The notes under the pieces are model-generated. The model worked only from the letters and a program-made list of their open reading frames with translations. It had not been told where the DNA came from and did not search any database. Positions 43,092 through 53,193 of a stretch of 64,000 nt of DNA are shown in pieces (positions within the stretch are counted from its first letter, which is position 1; each line of letters begins with the position of its first letter). Source of the stretch: Vagococcus silagei (GTDB taxonomy: Bacteria > Bacillota > Bacilli > Lactobacillales > Vagococcaceae); NCBI RefSeq assembly GCF_004795745.1, contig NZ_SDGV01000014.1, forward strand, positions 19,566 to 83,565. Direction: 5' to 3'. The translations under genes were made by a program, and so were the position numbers.

Positions 43092-43613
43092 TTAAAAAGA
43101 CTCCTTCCAATGATCGTCAATAAAATCTTGCCGATTCTGATGTGTTAAATGATAGCGGTTTGGGGCTTTTTTATAAAAGTCTTGATGATACTCCTCTGCT
43201 TTATAAAAAGGTTTGGCTGCCTCGATTGTTGTCACAATCGGATTCATAAAGCGACCACTTTCAGTTAATGCTTGTTTACTTTTTAGCGCAAGTTCTTTCT
43301 GCGAATCATTTGTATAAAAGATGACCGGACGATAAGAATCGCCGCGGTCTTCAAATTGACCAAAAGCATCCGTTGGATCAGTTTGTTGCCAATAAATATT
43401 TAATAATTCGTTATACGTGATAATTTCTGGATTAAAGGTAATTTCAACTGCTTCAGTGTGTCCTGTTACCCCTGAACAAACCTGCTCATAGGTTGGATTC
43501 TCAATATGTCCACCGGTATATCCTGAAATCACTGATAAAATACCGGGATATTGATCAAATGGTTGAACCATACACCAAAAACAACCACCAGCAAAAATTG
43601 CTACTTCTTTCAT
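43092..43613 (-). CDS. msrA: Peptide methionine sulfoxide reductase MsrA
   Basis: 173-aa reductase of methionine-S-sulfoxide in proteins. Catalytic Cys11 in Gly-Gly-Cys-Phe-Trp-Cys, then Gly-Tyr-Thr-Gly-Gly and Gly-His-Thr-Glu-Ala-Val near 50 confirm MsrA. Asp-Pro-Thr-Asp-Ala-Phe-Gly-Gln-Phe near 88 is also typical. Cytosolic. 24 nt after ypmS. Confidence 0.96.
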   Translation of the reverse strand: MKEVAIFAGGCFWCMVQPFDQYPGILSVISGYTGGHIENPTYEQVCSGVTGHTEAVEITFNPEIITYNELLNIYWQQTDPTDAFGQFEDRGDSYRPVIFYTNDSQKELALKSKQALTESGRFMNPIVTTIEAAKPFYKAEEYHQDFYKKAPNRYHLTHQNRQDFIDDHWKESF

Positions 43614-43637
43614 CTTGCCACCTCATTATTTGTTCTT

Positions 43638-44270
43638 TTATTTAGGTAAGTATAAATCAAAAGAAATTTGGTCGTCAATTAAATTGATTTTATTAGCTTT
43701 CACACTCATACCATTTTTTAAAGCAAATTGATCTAAATGCAATGTAATCATATTTTGTTTTGAATCAACATCAATCCAGTTTGGAAAATCGATACTATGG
43801 GTCATGTAATTCATCACGGCTGATATTGGTACATTTAATGTTCCAATCGACAACTCTTTAGCTCTCAGTTGCACATTCCCATCATTTATCACATAAGGTT
43901 CAAAGTATAAATAAAACTTAGTATTGTGTCCTAAGATTGGAAATGTTCCTTGAACTAAAGCATTATTTTCTAATACAAAGTGTAAATCAACATCAGAATC
44001 ATTAATAAAATCTTTAAAATAATATGTGACTAAGCGGTTCACTTGCTCTTTTTTCATTTTAATTTGAACAGCAGGTTCACCCTTTAATTCAACTTTTGGT
44101 TGACTAGGATCATATGTTGTCCGGCTTGTAAAAATACGACTACCAATAAAGAGGAATGCCCCTATAATTAGCGCTATCACCGTTAAAAATGCTATGCGCC
44201 AAGGATTACTAAAAAAATTATTTTTTTGCACTTTCTTTTGCACTTTTACGCGCCCTTTTCGATTTTTCAT
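43638..44270 (-). CDS. YpmS family membrane-anchored protein
   Basis: About 210-aa DUF2140 protein of the Bacillus YpmS type: short basic cytoplasmic N-terminus, one membrane anchor (about residues 23-45) and an extracytoplasmic beta-rich domain. Function is unknown, though the family is conserved next to the SGNH lipase. I use ATG 44270, which overlaps the lipase stop as ATGA, a coupling arrangement; an in-frame ATG at 44288 would add six residues without a ribosome site. Confidence 0.85.
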   Translation of the reverse strand: MKNRKGRVKVQKKVQKNNFFSNPWRIAFLTVIALIIGAFLFIGSRIFTSRTTYDPSQPKVELKGEPAVQIKMKKEQVNRLVTYYFKDFINDSDVDLHFVLENNALVQGTFPILGHNTKFYLYFEPYVINDGNVQLRAKELSIGTLNVPISAVMNYMTHSIDFPNWIDVDSKQNMITLHLDQFALKNGMSVKANKINLIDDQISFDLYLPK

Positions 44271-45151
44271 TCTTTCACATCCATCCATAATGATTTATTT
44301 GCTTCGAGTTTTGCTTTAAACGCATTGGCTATAATTTGATACCCTAAATTATTAGGGTGGAAGCTATCATCTTCTGACAATAGATTATTGATGGCTTCTT
44401 TTTTATTTGCCTCAGTTTCACTTGTATCAGCATTTTCATCTCGTGATAAAGTTGCTTCACGTCCTTTATAAATATCATCATTAATTGGAACGAAAAAGGC
44501 ATTATCCGTTTGTTCAACAAATTCACGCGATGACTGATTCCACTGGTCCACTATTTCTTGCATCTCTTCTATTTCACCAAAACTCTTATAAAAAGGATTA
44601 TAGATGCCTAACTGAAAAATAGGCGCATTGGGATTATATTTTCTGATTTCTTGATACAATTTATCCAGTTCAGCAATATATTTTTTTCGAGGACGATTAA
44701 AACTCTTCGGATTAAATTTATCAAACATTTTTGTTTTTATAACTTTTAATAAGTCGTTTCCGCCGACTGTTAACAAAATAGCGTCAGCTTTTTTTAACGA
44801 CTCCTGAATAGACTCATCTTTTTTTACTCTTTTTAAGATCTGATCACTACGATCGCCTGATTTACCTAAGTTATCAATTTGAACCACATCAATTGGCATT
44901 GAATCAACCAGATCTCTTTGTAAAATCGGGACATAACCTCCCGTTTTAGTACTATCGCCAACACCTTCTGTTAAAGAATCACCCAGTGCACTAATTCTAA
45001 CAATTTCGGTTCGTTTCTCCTTAGGTTTTTCTGGTTTCGGTTGTGCAATATTATCTGCTTTAGGAATAAATAATGACAATCCTAAAAATGAGATAAATAT
45101 CACACCAACAAAAAAGGCCACGAATGGACTTGCTTGTTTTAATTTGTTCAT
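44267..45151 (-). CDS. SGNH/GDSL-family lipase/esterase (YpmR-like)
   Basis: 294-aa membrane-anchored hydrolase: one N-terminal membrane segment (residues 10-30) and an extracellular SGNH domain. Block I Gly-Asp-Ser-Leu with nucleophile Ser59, block III Gly-Gly-Asn-Asp near 128, and block V Asp-Ser-Phe-His-Pro near 275 give the full catalytic set. Substrate is unknown; adjacency to ypmS is conserved in Firmicutes. The degV terminator lies between it and degV. Confidence 0.9.
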   Translation of the reverse strand: MNKLKQASPFVAFFVGVIFISFLGLSLFIPKADNIAQPKPEKPKEKRTEIVRISALGDSLTEGVGDSTKTGGYVPILQRDLVDSMPIDVVQIDNLGKSGDRSDQILKRVKKDESIQESLKKADAILLTVGGNDLLKVIKTKMFDKFNPKSFNRPRKKYIAELDKLYQEIRKYNPNAPIFQLGIYNPFYKSFGEIEEMQEIVDQWNQSSREFVEQTDNAFFVPINDDIYKGREATLSRDENADTSETEANKKEAINNLLSEDDSFHPNNLGYQIIANAFKAKLEANKSLWMDVKE

Positions 45152-45167
45152 CTAAAATCTCCTTTAT

Positions 45168-45200
45168 CTAAAAAAGCAGACCATCAAAGATCTGCTTTAA
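45168..45200 (-). terminator. Terminator between degV and the ypmR-like gene
   Basis: AAAGCAGA (45173-45180) and TCTGCTTT (45191-45198) form a hairpin; on the minus strand it is followed by TTTTTTAG. Confidence 0.75.
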
Positions 45201-45209
45201 CTCGTAATG

Positions 45210-46049
45210 TTAATTCTTGTAATACATAACTGCAAAGGCACCTTTTCCAGCATGTGTCGCAACTAAAGGACTTGTATGAAGAATCGGAATATTACGTTTT
45301 GTAAAGACCTCTGTAAGCATTCCTTTAATTTCTGTCGTTAATTCGCGACTATCTGCATCAGAAATTCCAATGTATTTGACATCTAAGTCAGCTAATTTTG
45401 TTTCTAATGTTTTAGCCCACTTAATGAATGTTTTATTTCCGCGACCTTTGGCAACAACATCGAAGTCACCATTTACAAATTCCATCAAAATTTTCATATT
45501 TAAAAATCCTGACAAGGCACCGACAAGTTTATTAATGCGGCCGCCTTTAACTAAATTTTCTAATGTCGCAACCCCAATGAAGAGTTGTGTATTTTCACGT
45601 GTTTTCTCAATGATTGCTAAGACTTCTTCTTTTGAAGCACCTGCTTGAACTGCTTTTGCAGCTTCGTATACTTGGAACCCTAATGCTTGATCAATAAACT
45701 GACTGTCGATGACCGTCACGTTGCTATCAGTCATTTCTGCTGCTTGACGTGCTGTATTTACAGTTCCACTTAATTTTTCAGTTAGATGTATTGAGATAAT
45801 TTCACTTCCATCCGCACCTAATTCATCATATAATTCGACAAATTTTCCTAATGGCGGTTGACTTGTTTTTGGCAACTCATTTGAAGCTTCCATCATCTTT
45901 ACAAACTCTTCATGATCTAAGTCTTCGCGATGATCATAAGATACACCGTCAATCATTACAGATAGATCAACCATATGAATATCTAGTTCGTCTGCTCGGC
46001 TTGTTTCAAATAAACAAGATGAGTCAGTCACTATTTTTATTGTTGTCAT
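45210..46049 (-). CDS. DegV family fatty-acid-binding protein
   Basis: 279-aa DegV protein; members (FakB) bind a fatty acid for phosphorylation by FakA in exogenous lipid uptake. Begins Ile-Lys-Ile-Val-Thr-Asp-Ser-Ser; Lys-Thr-Ser-Gln-Pro near residue 62, Glu-Lys-Leu-Ser-Gly-Thr near 92 and the C-terminal His-Ala-Gly-Lys-Gly-Ala near 267 are conserved. GAAAGAGG precedes ATG 46049; the frame runs 13 codons further up to 46088 without a site. fakA is not in this window. Confidence 0.92.
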   Translation of the reverse strand: MTTIKIVTDSSCLFETSRADELDIHMVDLSVMIDGVSYDHREDLDHEEFVKMMEASNELPKTSQPPLGKFVELYDELGADGSEIISIHLTEKLSGTVNTARQAAEMTDSNVTVIDSQFIDQALGFQVYEAAKAVQAGASKEEVLAIIEKTRENTQLFIGVATLENLVKGGRINKLVGALSGFLNMKILMEFVNGDFDVVAKGRGNKTFIKWAKTLETKLADLDVKYIGISDADSRELTTEIKGMLTEVFTKRNIPILHTSPLVATHAGKGAFAVMYYKN

Positions 46050-46166
46050 TCTCAAACCTCTTTCAAAATGCACGCTATTCGTGTACAATTATTGTAAACT
46101 TATCTATTGACTAGTATAACAGATACGGTTTATATTTTCACTTAAAAAATAAAGGAGTGCCTTCAC

Positions 46167-46814
46167 ATGCAACAAATCAAGCAACAAACTAAACGCTACT
46201 TAATCGTAAACGAAGTATTTAATGCAATTACGCATGGTATTGGAACAGGTTTAAGTATTGCGGGACTCGTCATTTTAATTGTCAAAGCAGCGCAAACTGG
46301 CTCTGCGATTCATGTTGTGTCGAATACAATTTTTGGGTCAACTATGGTACTACTATTTTTAGCATCCACACTTTTCCATAGTTTAATTTTTACTAAAGCT
46401 CGAACCGTGTTCCAGGTATTTGATCATAGTTCGATTTACTTATTAATTGCAGGGAGCTACACGCCCTACTGTCTAGTTGTCATTAAAGGCTGGTTAGGCT
46501 GGACACTTTTCGGTGCCATTTGGGCAATGGCGATTGCAGGAATCGTTTATAAATCACTCTTCTTAAAATCAGCTAAAAAAACCGGTGTCATCATCTATAT
46601 TTTAATGGGTTGGCTTTGCTTAGTTGCCATTAAACCTTTATACATTGGTTTGGGAATGGCTGGCTTCACTTTACTCGTTCTTGGCGGTATATCTTACACA
46701 ATTGGCGCCTTGTTCTATAATTTAAAAAACGTAAAATACATGCACGTTGTTTGGCATTTATTCGTTATGCTAGGCGCTGGTTTCATTTATTTCTCAGTAC
46801 TGCTATATGTTTAA
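46167..46814 (+). CDS. Hemolysin III/PAQR family membrane protein
   Basis: 215-aa seven-segment membrane protein of the hemolysin III (YqfA/PAQR) family. Conserved features are Asn-Ala-Ile-Thr-His-Gly near residue 23, Ser-Thr-Leu-Phe-His-Ser near 70, the second His in Asp-His-Ser-Ser-Ile-Tyr near 90 and His-Val-Val-Trp-His-Leu near 195, the metal-site histidines. Bacterial members have been tied to membrane homeostasis; hemolysin in the name is historical. A promoter TTGACT-17-TTATAT (about 46105-46133) lies upstream. Confidence 0.9.
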   Translation: MQQIKQQTKRYLIVNEVFNAITHGIGTGLSIAGLVILIVKAAQTGSAIHVVSNTIFGSTMVLLFLASTLFHSLIFTKARTVFQVFDHSSIYLLIAGSYTPYCLVVIKGWLGWTLFGAIWAMAIAGIVYKSLFLKSAKKTGVIIYILMGWLCLVAIKPLYIGLGMAGFTLLVLGGISYTIGALFYNLKNVKYMHVVWHLFVMLGAGFIYFSVLLYV

Positions 46815-46844
46815 GCACCTGAAAATAATCTAACTAAATATGAA

Positions 46845-46889
46845 GAAAGAATAGGACTTAAGATTGATATATCTTCCTATTCTTTTTTG
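46845..46889 (+). terminator. Terminator of the hemolysin III gene
   Basis: AAGAATAGGA (46847-46856) pairs with TCCTATTCTT (46875-46884), followed by TTTTG; inner AAGAT/ATCTT extends it. Confidence 0.8.
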
Positions 46890-46926
46890 TTATACTTAGT
46901 TCATAAAATAAAAGGAAGTTTAACAA

Positions 46927-47493
46927 ATGAAAATATATTTAATTTTTAGCGCAACAGATAGTTTCCTATCTAAATTAATTGGTATGTATACACAACAACG
47001 CTATAATCACGTTTCAATAGCATTCGATTCTGAACTTAAAAATGTTTATAGTTTTGGTAGAAAAAAAATCTCAAACCCACTTATTGGAGGATTCGTGAAG
47101 GAAGATTTTTATGACCCGTTTTTCTTATGTAGTCAAACTGCAATTTATTCTTTGACTGTCACGCCAGAAGAATTAAATGCTTTACAAGCTGCTATTCACT
47201 ACTTCGAAAAACACCAACATCAATTAACATACAACTTTATCGGTTTATTAACACTTGCTCTCAACTTTAATTTTGAACGACAAAATGCTTATTTTTGTTC
47301 TCAATTTGTCGCAACAATTTTAAAAGAAGCGCAAATTAAAGAGTTTGAAAAACAAACGCATTTTATTAAACCGATGGATTTACTTGATGAACTACCTTTA
47401 GAATATATTTATGAAGGATCAGTTGTTGATTATCTTGATTTTGATGAAAAAGAAATCGAAAATAATTGGGAACTAAATCAGCAAATTGTCTAA
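46927..47493 (+). CDS. Permuted NlpC/P60 (YiiX-like) papain-fold protein
   Basis: 188-aa cytosolic-looking protein with the circularly permuted NlpC/P60 pattern: an early His in Tyr-Asn-His-Val-Ser-Ile near residue 27 and a late Cys in Tyr-Phe-Cys-Ser-Gln-Phe-Val near 120, the order of YiiX/YebB-type enzymes. It may hydrolyse amide or thioester bonds in lipids or peptides; function is unproven. AAAGGAAG precedes the start. A hairpin with a T run follows, so it is likely its own transcript. Confidence 0.75.
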   Translation: MKIYLIFSATDSFLSKLIGMYTQQRYNHVSIAFDSELKNVYSFGRKKISNPLIGGFVKEDFYDPFFLCSQTAIYSLTVTPEELNALQAAIHYFEKHQHQLTYNFIGLLTLALNFNFERQNAYFCSQFVATILKEAQIKEFEKQTHFIKPMDLLDELPLEYIYEGSVVDYLDFDEKEIENNWELNQQIV

Positions 47494-47516
47494 CAAGCTT
47501 TAATATAAAGATAAAC

Positions 47517-47557
47517 CATAAACAATTTCCACCTGTGAAAGAGTTTATGTTTTTTTA
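47517..47557 (+). terminator. Terminator between the NlpC/P60-like and AraC-type genes
   Basis: CATAAAC (47517-47523) pairs with GTTTATG (47543-47549), then TTTTTTTA. Confidence 0.65.
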
Positions 47558-47639
47558 TTATTTTGATAAAATTGAACTAATACTATCATTTTTATATGAA
47601 CCACCCGTGTTAATCTTAAATCAGAAAGGAGATTGCTTT

Positions 47640-48485
47640 ATGAAAGCTCTAAATAATATTCTTGATTATATAGAAACACAGCTGACTGATACGATTAATG
47701 AAAAAGAAATTGAGCATCTCGCAAATGTCTCATACTATAATTTTCAAAAAATGTTTTTGGGATTAACTGGTATGACACTTTCAGAGTATATTCGAAAACG
47801 TAAACTCTCTCGCTCGATTGCTGATCTACAATATTCTAATGATCGAATTATCGATACTGCCTTTCGATATGGTTATCAATCATCTGAAGCTTACACACGC
47901 GCATTTCAAAATTTATTTAATCAAACACCATCTGCAGTCCGCAAAGCCGAAACGCCTGTAACACTTTTTCCAAAACTAAAAATACGTATCCAACTTGAAG
48001 GAGATGTTCCCATGAATTATCAAATTATAAAAAATGAAAAAATAACCGTTCAAGGTTTTACCCGACATTATGATAATGATGAAGTAGCCCAAACTGATAT
48101 TCCAAAATTTTGGGATTGGTTCAATGAATCTGAAGAAGGCGAACGATTGTTAGCGAATCGAGATACCACACAGCCAAACCAAGTCCTTGGAATCTGCATT
48201 CCGAAAGATATAAATGGTTTTGACTATATGATTGCGACTTACGGCTTGAAAGAAACTGAACTTGAAACAAAAACTTTTGAAATACCGGCTAGTTCCTGGT
48301 TGGTTTTTGAAGCTCAAGGTACTGTTCCTGACGCTTTAAGAAAAACATATCAAGACATTTTCCAAGTTTTTTTCCCAAGCTCGCAATTAAAACCAGCAAA
48401 ATTGCCAGATTTTGAAGCTTATCCTTTAGATCAAGACCCAACTTCTCCTTCACATATTACAGAGATTTGGATACCTATTCAGTAG
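47640..48485 (+). CDS. AraC-family regulator with GyrI-like effector domain
   Basis: 281-aa regulator with the DNA-binding AraC double helix-turn-helix at the N-terminus (about residues 5-105; Phe-Gln-Lys-Met-Phe then Ala-Phe-Arg-Tyr-Gly-Tyr-Gln-Ser-Ser-Glu-Ala-Tyr-Thr-Arg-Ala-Phe) and a GyrI-like/SOUL ligand domain at residues 125-281, the SoxS-Rob-like order of Rob and many Gram-positive drug sensors. AAAGGAGA precedes ATG 47640; the frame is open upstream into the previous gene but has no site there. No transporter is adjacent. Confidence 0.87.
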   Translation: MKALNNILDYIETQLTDTINEKEIEHLANVSYYNFQKMFLGLTGMTLSEYIRKRKLSRSIADLQYSNDRIIDTAFRYGYQSSEAYTRAFQNLFNQTPSAVRKAETPVTLFPKLKIRIQLEGDVPMNYQIIKNEKITVQGFTRHYDNDEVAQTDIPKFWDWFNESEEGERLLANRDTTQPNQVLGICIPKDINGFDYMIATYGLKETELETKTFEIPASSWLVFEAQGTVPDALRKTYQDIFQVFFPSSQLKPAKLPDFEAYPLDQDPTSPSHITEIWIPIQ

Positions 48486-48487
48486 AA

Positions 48488-49069
48488 TTATGACAGAATA
48501 CGTGCTGTTTCCTTTTGTAAGATTGGAATGACTTCTATTTCAAACCACGGATTTTTCTTCATCCAGATTTGATTACGAGGAGAAGGATGGATAATTGGAA
48601 AATATGTTGGTAAATAATGTTCATAGTTTCGAACAATATCAGTTAATTTTACTGTCGATTTTAAGTCTAAATAAGTATGCGTTGCATACGAACCAACAAG
48701 CAGAATCAATTCGATTTTAGGCATTAATGCTAAAAGTCGTGGGTGCCATTTGGCCGCAAATTCTTTTCGTGGTGGCAAATCGCCACTTTTTCCCTTACCA
48801 GGATAATAAAAATCCATCGGTAAAACACCAATTTCTTTAGAGTCGTAAAAAGTCGCCCGCGAAATATTCAACCAATCTCTCAGGCGGTCCCCACTTGGGT
48901 CATTCCAAAATAAACGTGTTTCTTGTGCTCTAATACCTGGAGCTTGACCAATTATAAGTAAACGAACTTCTTTAGAAACGGAATAAAGCGGATCAATATT
49001 TGCTTGAGTGAAAGCTTGATTCATTGGATCTTGTTTGATTTCTTCAAATATTTTATTAAATGTATCCAT
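48488..49069 (-). CDS. Uracil-DNA glycosylase family protein
   Basis: 193-aa protein of the UDG superfamily. Motif 1 Ile-Gly-Gln-Ala-Pro-Gly near residue 40 and the C-terminal motif His-Pro-Ser-Pro-Arg near 162 are present, with Leu-Leu-Val-Gly-Ser-Tyr-Ala near 124. It differs from the classic Ung and belongs to the group annotated as uracil-DNA glycosylase family (base excision repair of uracil or related bases). GAGGAGG lies about 11 nt before ATG 49069. Its stop lies 2 nt from the convergent AraC-type gene. Confidence 0.85.
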   Translation of the reverse strand: MDTFNKIFEEIKQDPMNQAFTQANIDPLYSVSKEVRLLIIGQAPGIRAQETRLFWNDPSGDRLRDWLNISRATFYDSKEIGVLPMDFYYPGKGKSGDLPPRKEFAAKWHPRLLALMPKIELILLVGSYATHTYLDLKSTVKLTDIVRNYEHYLPTYFPIIHPSPRNQIWMKKNPWFEIEVIPILQKETARILS

Positions 49070-49124
49070 CCTTTTTGTTCCTCCTCTTTTCCTTAAGCAT
49101 ACTTCTAAAAACAACAGAATACAA

Positions 49125-49175
49125 AAGAAAAAAACTTATAAAAATTTGCGTTTAGCAGCGATTTTTATAAGTTCT
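49125..49175 (-). terminator. Terminator of thyA-folA
   Basis: Minus-strand AACTTATAAAAAT pairs with ATTTTTATAAGTT around a GC-containing loop, then TTTTTTT. Confidence 0.85.
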
Positions 49176-49180
49176 TTATT

Positions 49181-49687
49181 TTAATTTGTTACAACACTTT
49201 TATTGCGTTGATATGTTTCATAATCATGGGCATAGGCATTTTTATCATCAACCGTGCCTTCACTGGTACTGACGATATTCCACTCATCCCAATCTAAATA
49301 AGGAAAGTAAGTGTCACCTTCAAATTCAGCTTTAATCAGCGTACGATACAAGACATCATAGTATGGTAAAAATTGTTTGTAAATCTCACCACCACCAGTA
49401 ATAAAAGTAATGCCTTCAAATTGTTCAGCGTAATCTAAAACTTCTTGAACGGAATGCATGACAGTTGCACCGTTACCATCATAGTTTTGATCAGACGTTA
49501 AAACAATTGTTGAACGATCTGGTAACAGTCTTTTGCCTAAACCTTCAAACGTTTTACGACCCATTACAATAGTATTGTTTTGCGTCATTTTCTTAAAAAA
49601 TTGCAAATCATCGGGCAAATGCCACGGAAGTTGTTCCGCCTTACCAATCAAACCATTCTCATCTTGAGCCCATATTGCTACTAACAT
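49181..49687 (-). CDS. folA: Dihydrofolate reductase
   Basis: 168-aa NADPH-dependent reductase of dihydrofolate, the trimethoprim target. Begins Ala-Ile-Trp-Ala-Gln-Asp-Glu-Asn-Gly-Leu-Ile-Gly; catalytic Asp in Trp-His-Leu-Pro-Asp-Asp near residue 26, Gly-Arg-Lys-Thr-Phe near 45 and Ile-Thr-Gly-Gly-Gly-Glu-Ile-Tyr near 98. It lies 19 nt after thyA, the usual pair, recycling the dihydrofolate that thymidylate synthase forms. Confidence 0.96.
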   Translation of the reverse strand: MLVAIWAQDENGLIGKAEQLPWHLPDDLQFFKKMTQNNTIVMGRKTFEGLGKRLLPDRSTIVLTSDQNYDGNGATVMHSVQEVLDYAEQFEGITFITGGGEIYKQFLPYYDVLYRTLIKAEFEGDTYFPYLDWDEWNIVSTSEGTVDDKNAYAHDYETYQRNKSVVTN

Positions 49688-49706
49688 TCATTTTCCCCCT
49701 AAAATT

Positions 49707-50654
49707 TTAAACAGCTACTGGAGCCTTAATTGCTGGATGTGGATGATAGTTCTCCAGAACAATATCTTCCATTTCAAAATCAAACAAACTTTTCTTTTTA
49801 TCATTCAATACCAATGTTGGTAATTCACGTACTTCACGGCTTAGTTGTAGAGCCATTTGATCATAGTGATTACTATAAAGATGTGCATCTCCAATTGTGT
49901 GGACAAAATCACCAACTTCTAATCCTGTTTCATGCGCGACGAGATGTGTAAGCAAACTATAACTTGCTATATTAAACGGAATCCCTAAAAAGACATCGCC
50001 ACTTCTTTGATATAATTGACAGCTTAGTTTGCCCTCAGACACATAAAATTGAAACATCGTGTGACAAGGTGGTAAAGCCATGTTTGGTACATCCTCCGGA
50101 TTCCAAGTCGATACAATCAAACGTCTAGAATCAGGATTTTGTTTAATCATCTCTATCACTTGACTTAATTGATCAATAGTTTCCCCTGTTGATGTTTGCC
50201 AGTGTCGCCACTGAGCACCATAAATATTGCCAAGTTCCCCGTATTTTTCACAAAAATCATCATCTTCAATAATTTTTTGACAAAATGCTTGGCTTTCTTT
50301 TTGATATTGCTCATTAAATGCTTCATCGACTAACGCACGACGACCAAAATCAGTCATATCAGGACCAACATAATCTTCGCTGTTCACATATCTTTCAAAT
50401 GCCCACTCGTCCCAAATATGGTTGTTATGTTCTAATAAATAGCGAATATTGGTGTCACCCTTAATAAACCACAACAATTCACTTTTAATCAATGAGAACG
50501 GTACTCTTTTGGTCGTTAACAATGGAAACCCCTTCTGTAAATCAAATCGCATTTGATAACCAAAGATACTTTTAGTTCCGGTTCCAGTCCGGTCACTTTT
50601 CTCATGACCCTCAGCCAAAATATGACGGCCTAAATCTAAATATACTTGTTCCAT
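49707..50654 (-). CDS. thyA: Thymidylate synthase
   Basis: 315-aa enzyme converting dUMP to dTMP with methylene-tetrahydrofolate. Nucleophile Cys197 in Pro-Pro-Cys-His-Thr-Met; dUMP-binding Arg-Ser-Gly-Asp-Val-Phe-Leu-Gly near 217; Arg-Thr-Gly-Thr-Gly-Thr near 22. It carries the roughly 50-residue insert (about 90-140) found in lactobacilli and enterococci, explaining the length above the 264 of E. coli. Eleven nt after the ABC-F gene. Confidence 0.97.
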   Translation of the reverse strand: MEQVYLDLGRHILAEGHEKSDRTGTGTKSIFGYQMRFDLQKGFPLLTTKRVPFSLIKSELLWFIKGDTNIRYLLEHNNHIWDEWAFERYVNSEDYVGPDMTDFGRRALVDEAFNEQYQKESQAFCQKIIEDDDFCEKYGELGNIYGAQWRHWQTSTGETIDQLSQVIEMIKQNPDSRRLIVSTWNPEDVPNMALPPCHTMFQFYVSEGKLSCQLYQRSGDVFLGIPFNIASYSLLTHLVAHETGLEVGDFVHTIGDAHLYSNHYDQMALQLSREVRELPTLVLNDKKKSLFDFEMEDIVLENYHPHPAIKAPVAV

Positions 50655-50665
50655 TCTTTTACATC

Positions 50666-52561
50666 CTAACTTTCGGAGAATTCGCTTAAATATTCCCAGC
50701 GCTCCATTTTTTCTTCCAACTGTGTTTCAGTCAAAGTTAATTCCTTTTGTAAATCTTGTAATTTACCAGCATCATTCGCATTTGCTAACATTGAATCATT
50801 GATTTCTTCACACTTATTTTCTAACTTTTCAATATCGGTTTCAATTGATTCCCATTCTATCTTTTCTTGATACGTTAATTTCTTTTTAACTTTTTCTTGT
50901 ATTTCTTCAGCCTTAACTTCTTTAATAGCTGATGGTATTGGAGTGGAAACAGCTTCATCTGCTTCTTTTTTTGTTAACAAGTACTCACTCATTAATCCGT
51001 AATAAAGCTCCATCTCACCATTACCTTCGAAAATCATAATTTTAGACATTGTTTTATCTAAGAAGTAACGGTCATGACTGACTGTAATAACAGCACCCGG
51101 GAACGTTTCTAAATAGTCTTCTAAAATAGTTAACGTCTCAATATCTAAATCATTCGTCGGCTCATCTAATAATAGCACATTCGGTTGTTGGATTAAAATG
51201 TTTAATAGGTATAAGCGACGTTTTTCACCACCTGATAATTTCGAAATTGACGTCCCATGCATATGCCGTGGAAAAAGGAAGCGTTCTAACATTTCAGTCA
51301 CACTAATGACTGTGCCATCACTTTGTTTCACTTCTTCAGCTTTTTCTTGCAAATACTGAATCATTCTTTTTGATTCATCCATACCTTCATTTTCTTGCGT
51401 ATAGTAACCAAGTTTGACGGTTTCACCTAAACTTAAAGTGCCACTATCAAGACTCATGCGTCCTGCAATTAAATTAAGTAGCGTTGATTTACCAGTTCCA
51501 TTTTCACCAGTAATTCCTAAACGTTCTTGCCCTTGAATCAACAAGTTAAAATCATTTAAAATAATTTGATTTTCGATTGTATAATTTGCATTTTCAATTT
51601 CAATTACTTTTTTTCCTAAGCGCGTTGAGCCTGTTGTAATTTGAAAAGAATCTGTATCACTAGCTTGTGATACCTTTTCTTTTAAGTCTGTAAAGCGATC
51701 GATTCGTGCTTGTTGTTTTGTACCACGTGCTTTAACACCTGCACGCATCCAAGCTAATTCTTGTTTGAAAAGTTGCTTATTCTTATGTTCTTGACTCTTT
51801 TCTATTTCATCACGTTCAGCACGCTGAACAAGATACGCTTCATAGTTGCCATCATATTCAGAAAGGTGACCATTAGAAAGCTCCATCATTCGATTCGTCA
51901 CACGGTCAAGGAAATAACGATCATGTGTCGTTACGACTAAGGCGCCGCGATATTGTTTTAAATAATTCTCAAGCCATTCAATACTCTTATAATCCAAATG
52001 GTTAGTTGGTTCATCTAATAATAGTAAATCTGGTTCTTGAATTAAAACTTGGGCTAAACCTAATCTTTTTTTCTGACCACCTGATAATTCAGAAACTTTT
52101 TTATCTAAAAAGAGAACGCCTAATTTACTTAAAATGGTTTTCGCATTAGTATCTGCAATCCAAGCATCTTCTTGATTCATTTTTTCTTCAGCTTTTGTGT
52201 AAGCTTTTTGGAAAGTTTCGTTTTCACCATCTAGAGCCAAGTTAGTTAATGCTAACTCATAACCTTTGACAGCTCTCATGATTGGGCTATCGCCTGCAAA
52301 GACGACATCCATCACACTCCAGTCATCCTCAAAATCAGTATATTGCGAAAGATAACTAATCGAATAATCTGTTGGGTGATCTAGTGTTCCATTTTCAGGT
52401 TGATCTGTTTTAGCTAAAATTGACATCAACGTTGATTTACCGGTACCGTTAATACCGATCAAACCAATTCTTTCTTTTTCACGAACTAAAAAAGAAACAT
52501 CATCTAATAAGACCTTTTCACCATAAGACTTTGTTAAATGATCGGCTCTTAGAATTTTCAT
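50666..52561 (-). CDS. ABC-F ATPase of the Uup/YfmR type
   Basis: 631-aa soluble protein with two ABC domains. Walker A Gly-Ile-Asn-Gly-Thr-Gly-Lys-Ser near residue 36 and Gly-Glu-Asn-Gly-Thr-Gly-Lys-Ser near 355; signatures Leu-Ser-Gly-Gly-Gln near 145 and Leu-Ser-Gly-Gly-Glu near 440. The C-terminal 70 residues form a charged coiled coil, the Uup/YfmR mark; these factors act on stalled ribosomes, notably at proline-rich stretches. I use ATG 52561 with GAGGATAGG upstream; the frame runs open to 52633 without a site. It heads the thyA-folA run. Confidence 0.9.
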   Translation of the reverse strand: MKILRADHLTKSYGEKVLLDDVSFLVREKERIGLIGINGTGKSTLMSILAKTDQPENGTLDHPTDYSISYLSQYTDFEDDWSVMDVVFAGDSPIMRAVKGYELALTNLALDGENETFQKAYTKAEEKMNQEDAWIADTNAKTILSKLGVLFLDKKVSELSGGQKKRLGLAQVLIQEPDLLLLDEPTNHLDYKSIEWLENYLKQYRGALVVTTHDRYFLDRVTNRMMELSNGHLSEYDGNYEAYLVQRAERDEIEKSQEHKNKQLFKQELAWMRAGVKARGTKQQARIDRFTDLKEKVSQASDTDSFQITTGSTRLGKKVIEIENANYTIENQIILNDFNLLIQGQERLGITGENGTGKSTLLNLIAGRMSLDSGTLSLGETVKLGYYTQENEGMDESKRMIQYLQEKAEEVKQSDGTVISVTEMLERFLFPRHMHGTSISKLSGGEKRRLYLLNILIQQPNVLLLDEPTNDLDIETLTILEDYLETFPGAVITVSHDRYFLDKTMSKIMIFEGNGEMELYYGLMSEYLLTKKEADEAVSTPIPSAIKEVKAEEIQEKVKKKLTYQEKIEWESIETDIEKLENKCEEINDSMLANANDAGKLQDLQKELTLTETQLEEKMERWEYLSEFSES

Positions 52562-52674
52562 TATTTCACCTATCCTCTTTATTATCTTGTCCATTTTAAC
52601 AGATTTAGTTTTCTGAAACAAGGTACGGGACATTACTGTATCAGCTTCTTTTAGATTTTTTCACTAAAACCACA

Positions 52675-52722
52675 ATAAAAAAAGTAAAAATCACTCAAAT
52701 TATGATTTTTACTTTTTTAATT
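52675..52722. terminator. Terminator between the unknown 152-aa gene and Uup-like gene
   Basis: AAAAAGTAAAAATCA pairs with TGATTTTTACTTTTT around a 9-nt loop. On the minus strand it ends transcription of the gene at 52732. Confidence 0.8.
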
Positions 52723-52731
52723 TTTGATTAA

Positions 52732-53193
52732 TTAAAATTTATCTTGGTAAATTTCTGCAACTGTTTTTTCAGCATCGATTACGATATATAAACGATTGTC
52801 AGCAGAAATCTTTGTTGATTGATAAATATTGTCTAAACCTTCTTGACCTGGCGTTTCTTTATCTTTGTATGGGAAGTAAATGAGATCACTCGTTTGATCG
52901 TCAAAATTTATCGCCATTTTTTCGATGTCCTGATATTTTAATGCTCTAGCAAACATACCTAATTCAAGGCCACCCTGATTGATATCATCTGATTGAACAT
53001 GATCAGCTTCGCTGAATATTTCAATTTTTAAACCTTCGCATGGGTGAATTTTTTGAAAATCACTACCATGAATACGGCCATAACTTGTTGTTACTTTACT
53101 AATCCAAAGATCCCCAATATACTCGCGGTCTATTGTCCATGTTTCACCATTTCTAAAAAAGAATTTAAAACTAGTCATTTCTTTTGTCATCAA
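52732..53193 (-). CDS. Unknown cytosolic protein
   Basis: 153-aa protein that I do not recognise. No signal peptide or membrane segment; acidic (many Asp and Glu), with an N-terminal Phe-Phe-Phe-Arg-Asn-Gly-Glu-Thr-Trp-Thr stretch that suggests a small beta-barrel or beta-sandwich, and a single Cys near residue 52. Two Met codons begin the frame; GAGGAG lies about 8 nt upstream of the first. A terminator follows, so it is probably transcribed alone. No function assigned. Confidence 0.65.
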   Translation of the reverse strand: MMTKEMTSFKFFFRNGETWTIDREYIGDLWISKVTTSYGRIHGSDFQKIHPCEGLKIEIFSEADHVQSDDINQGGLELGMFARALKYQDIEKMAINFDDQTSDLIYFPYKDKETPGQEGLDNIYQSTKISADNRLYIVIDAEKTVAEIYQDKF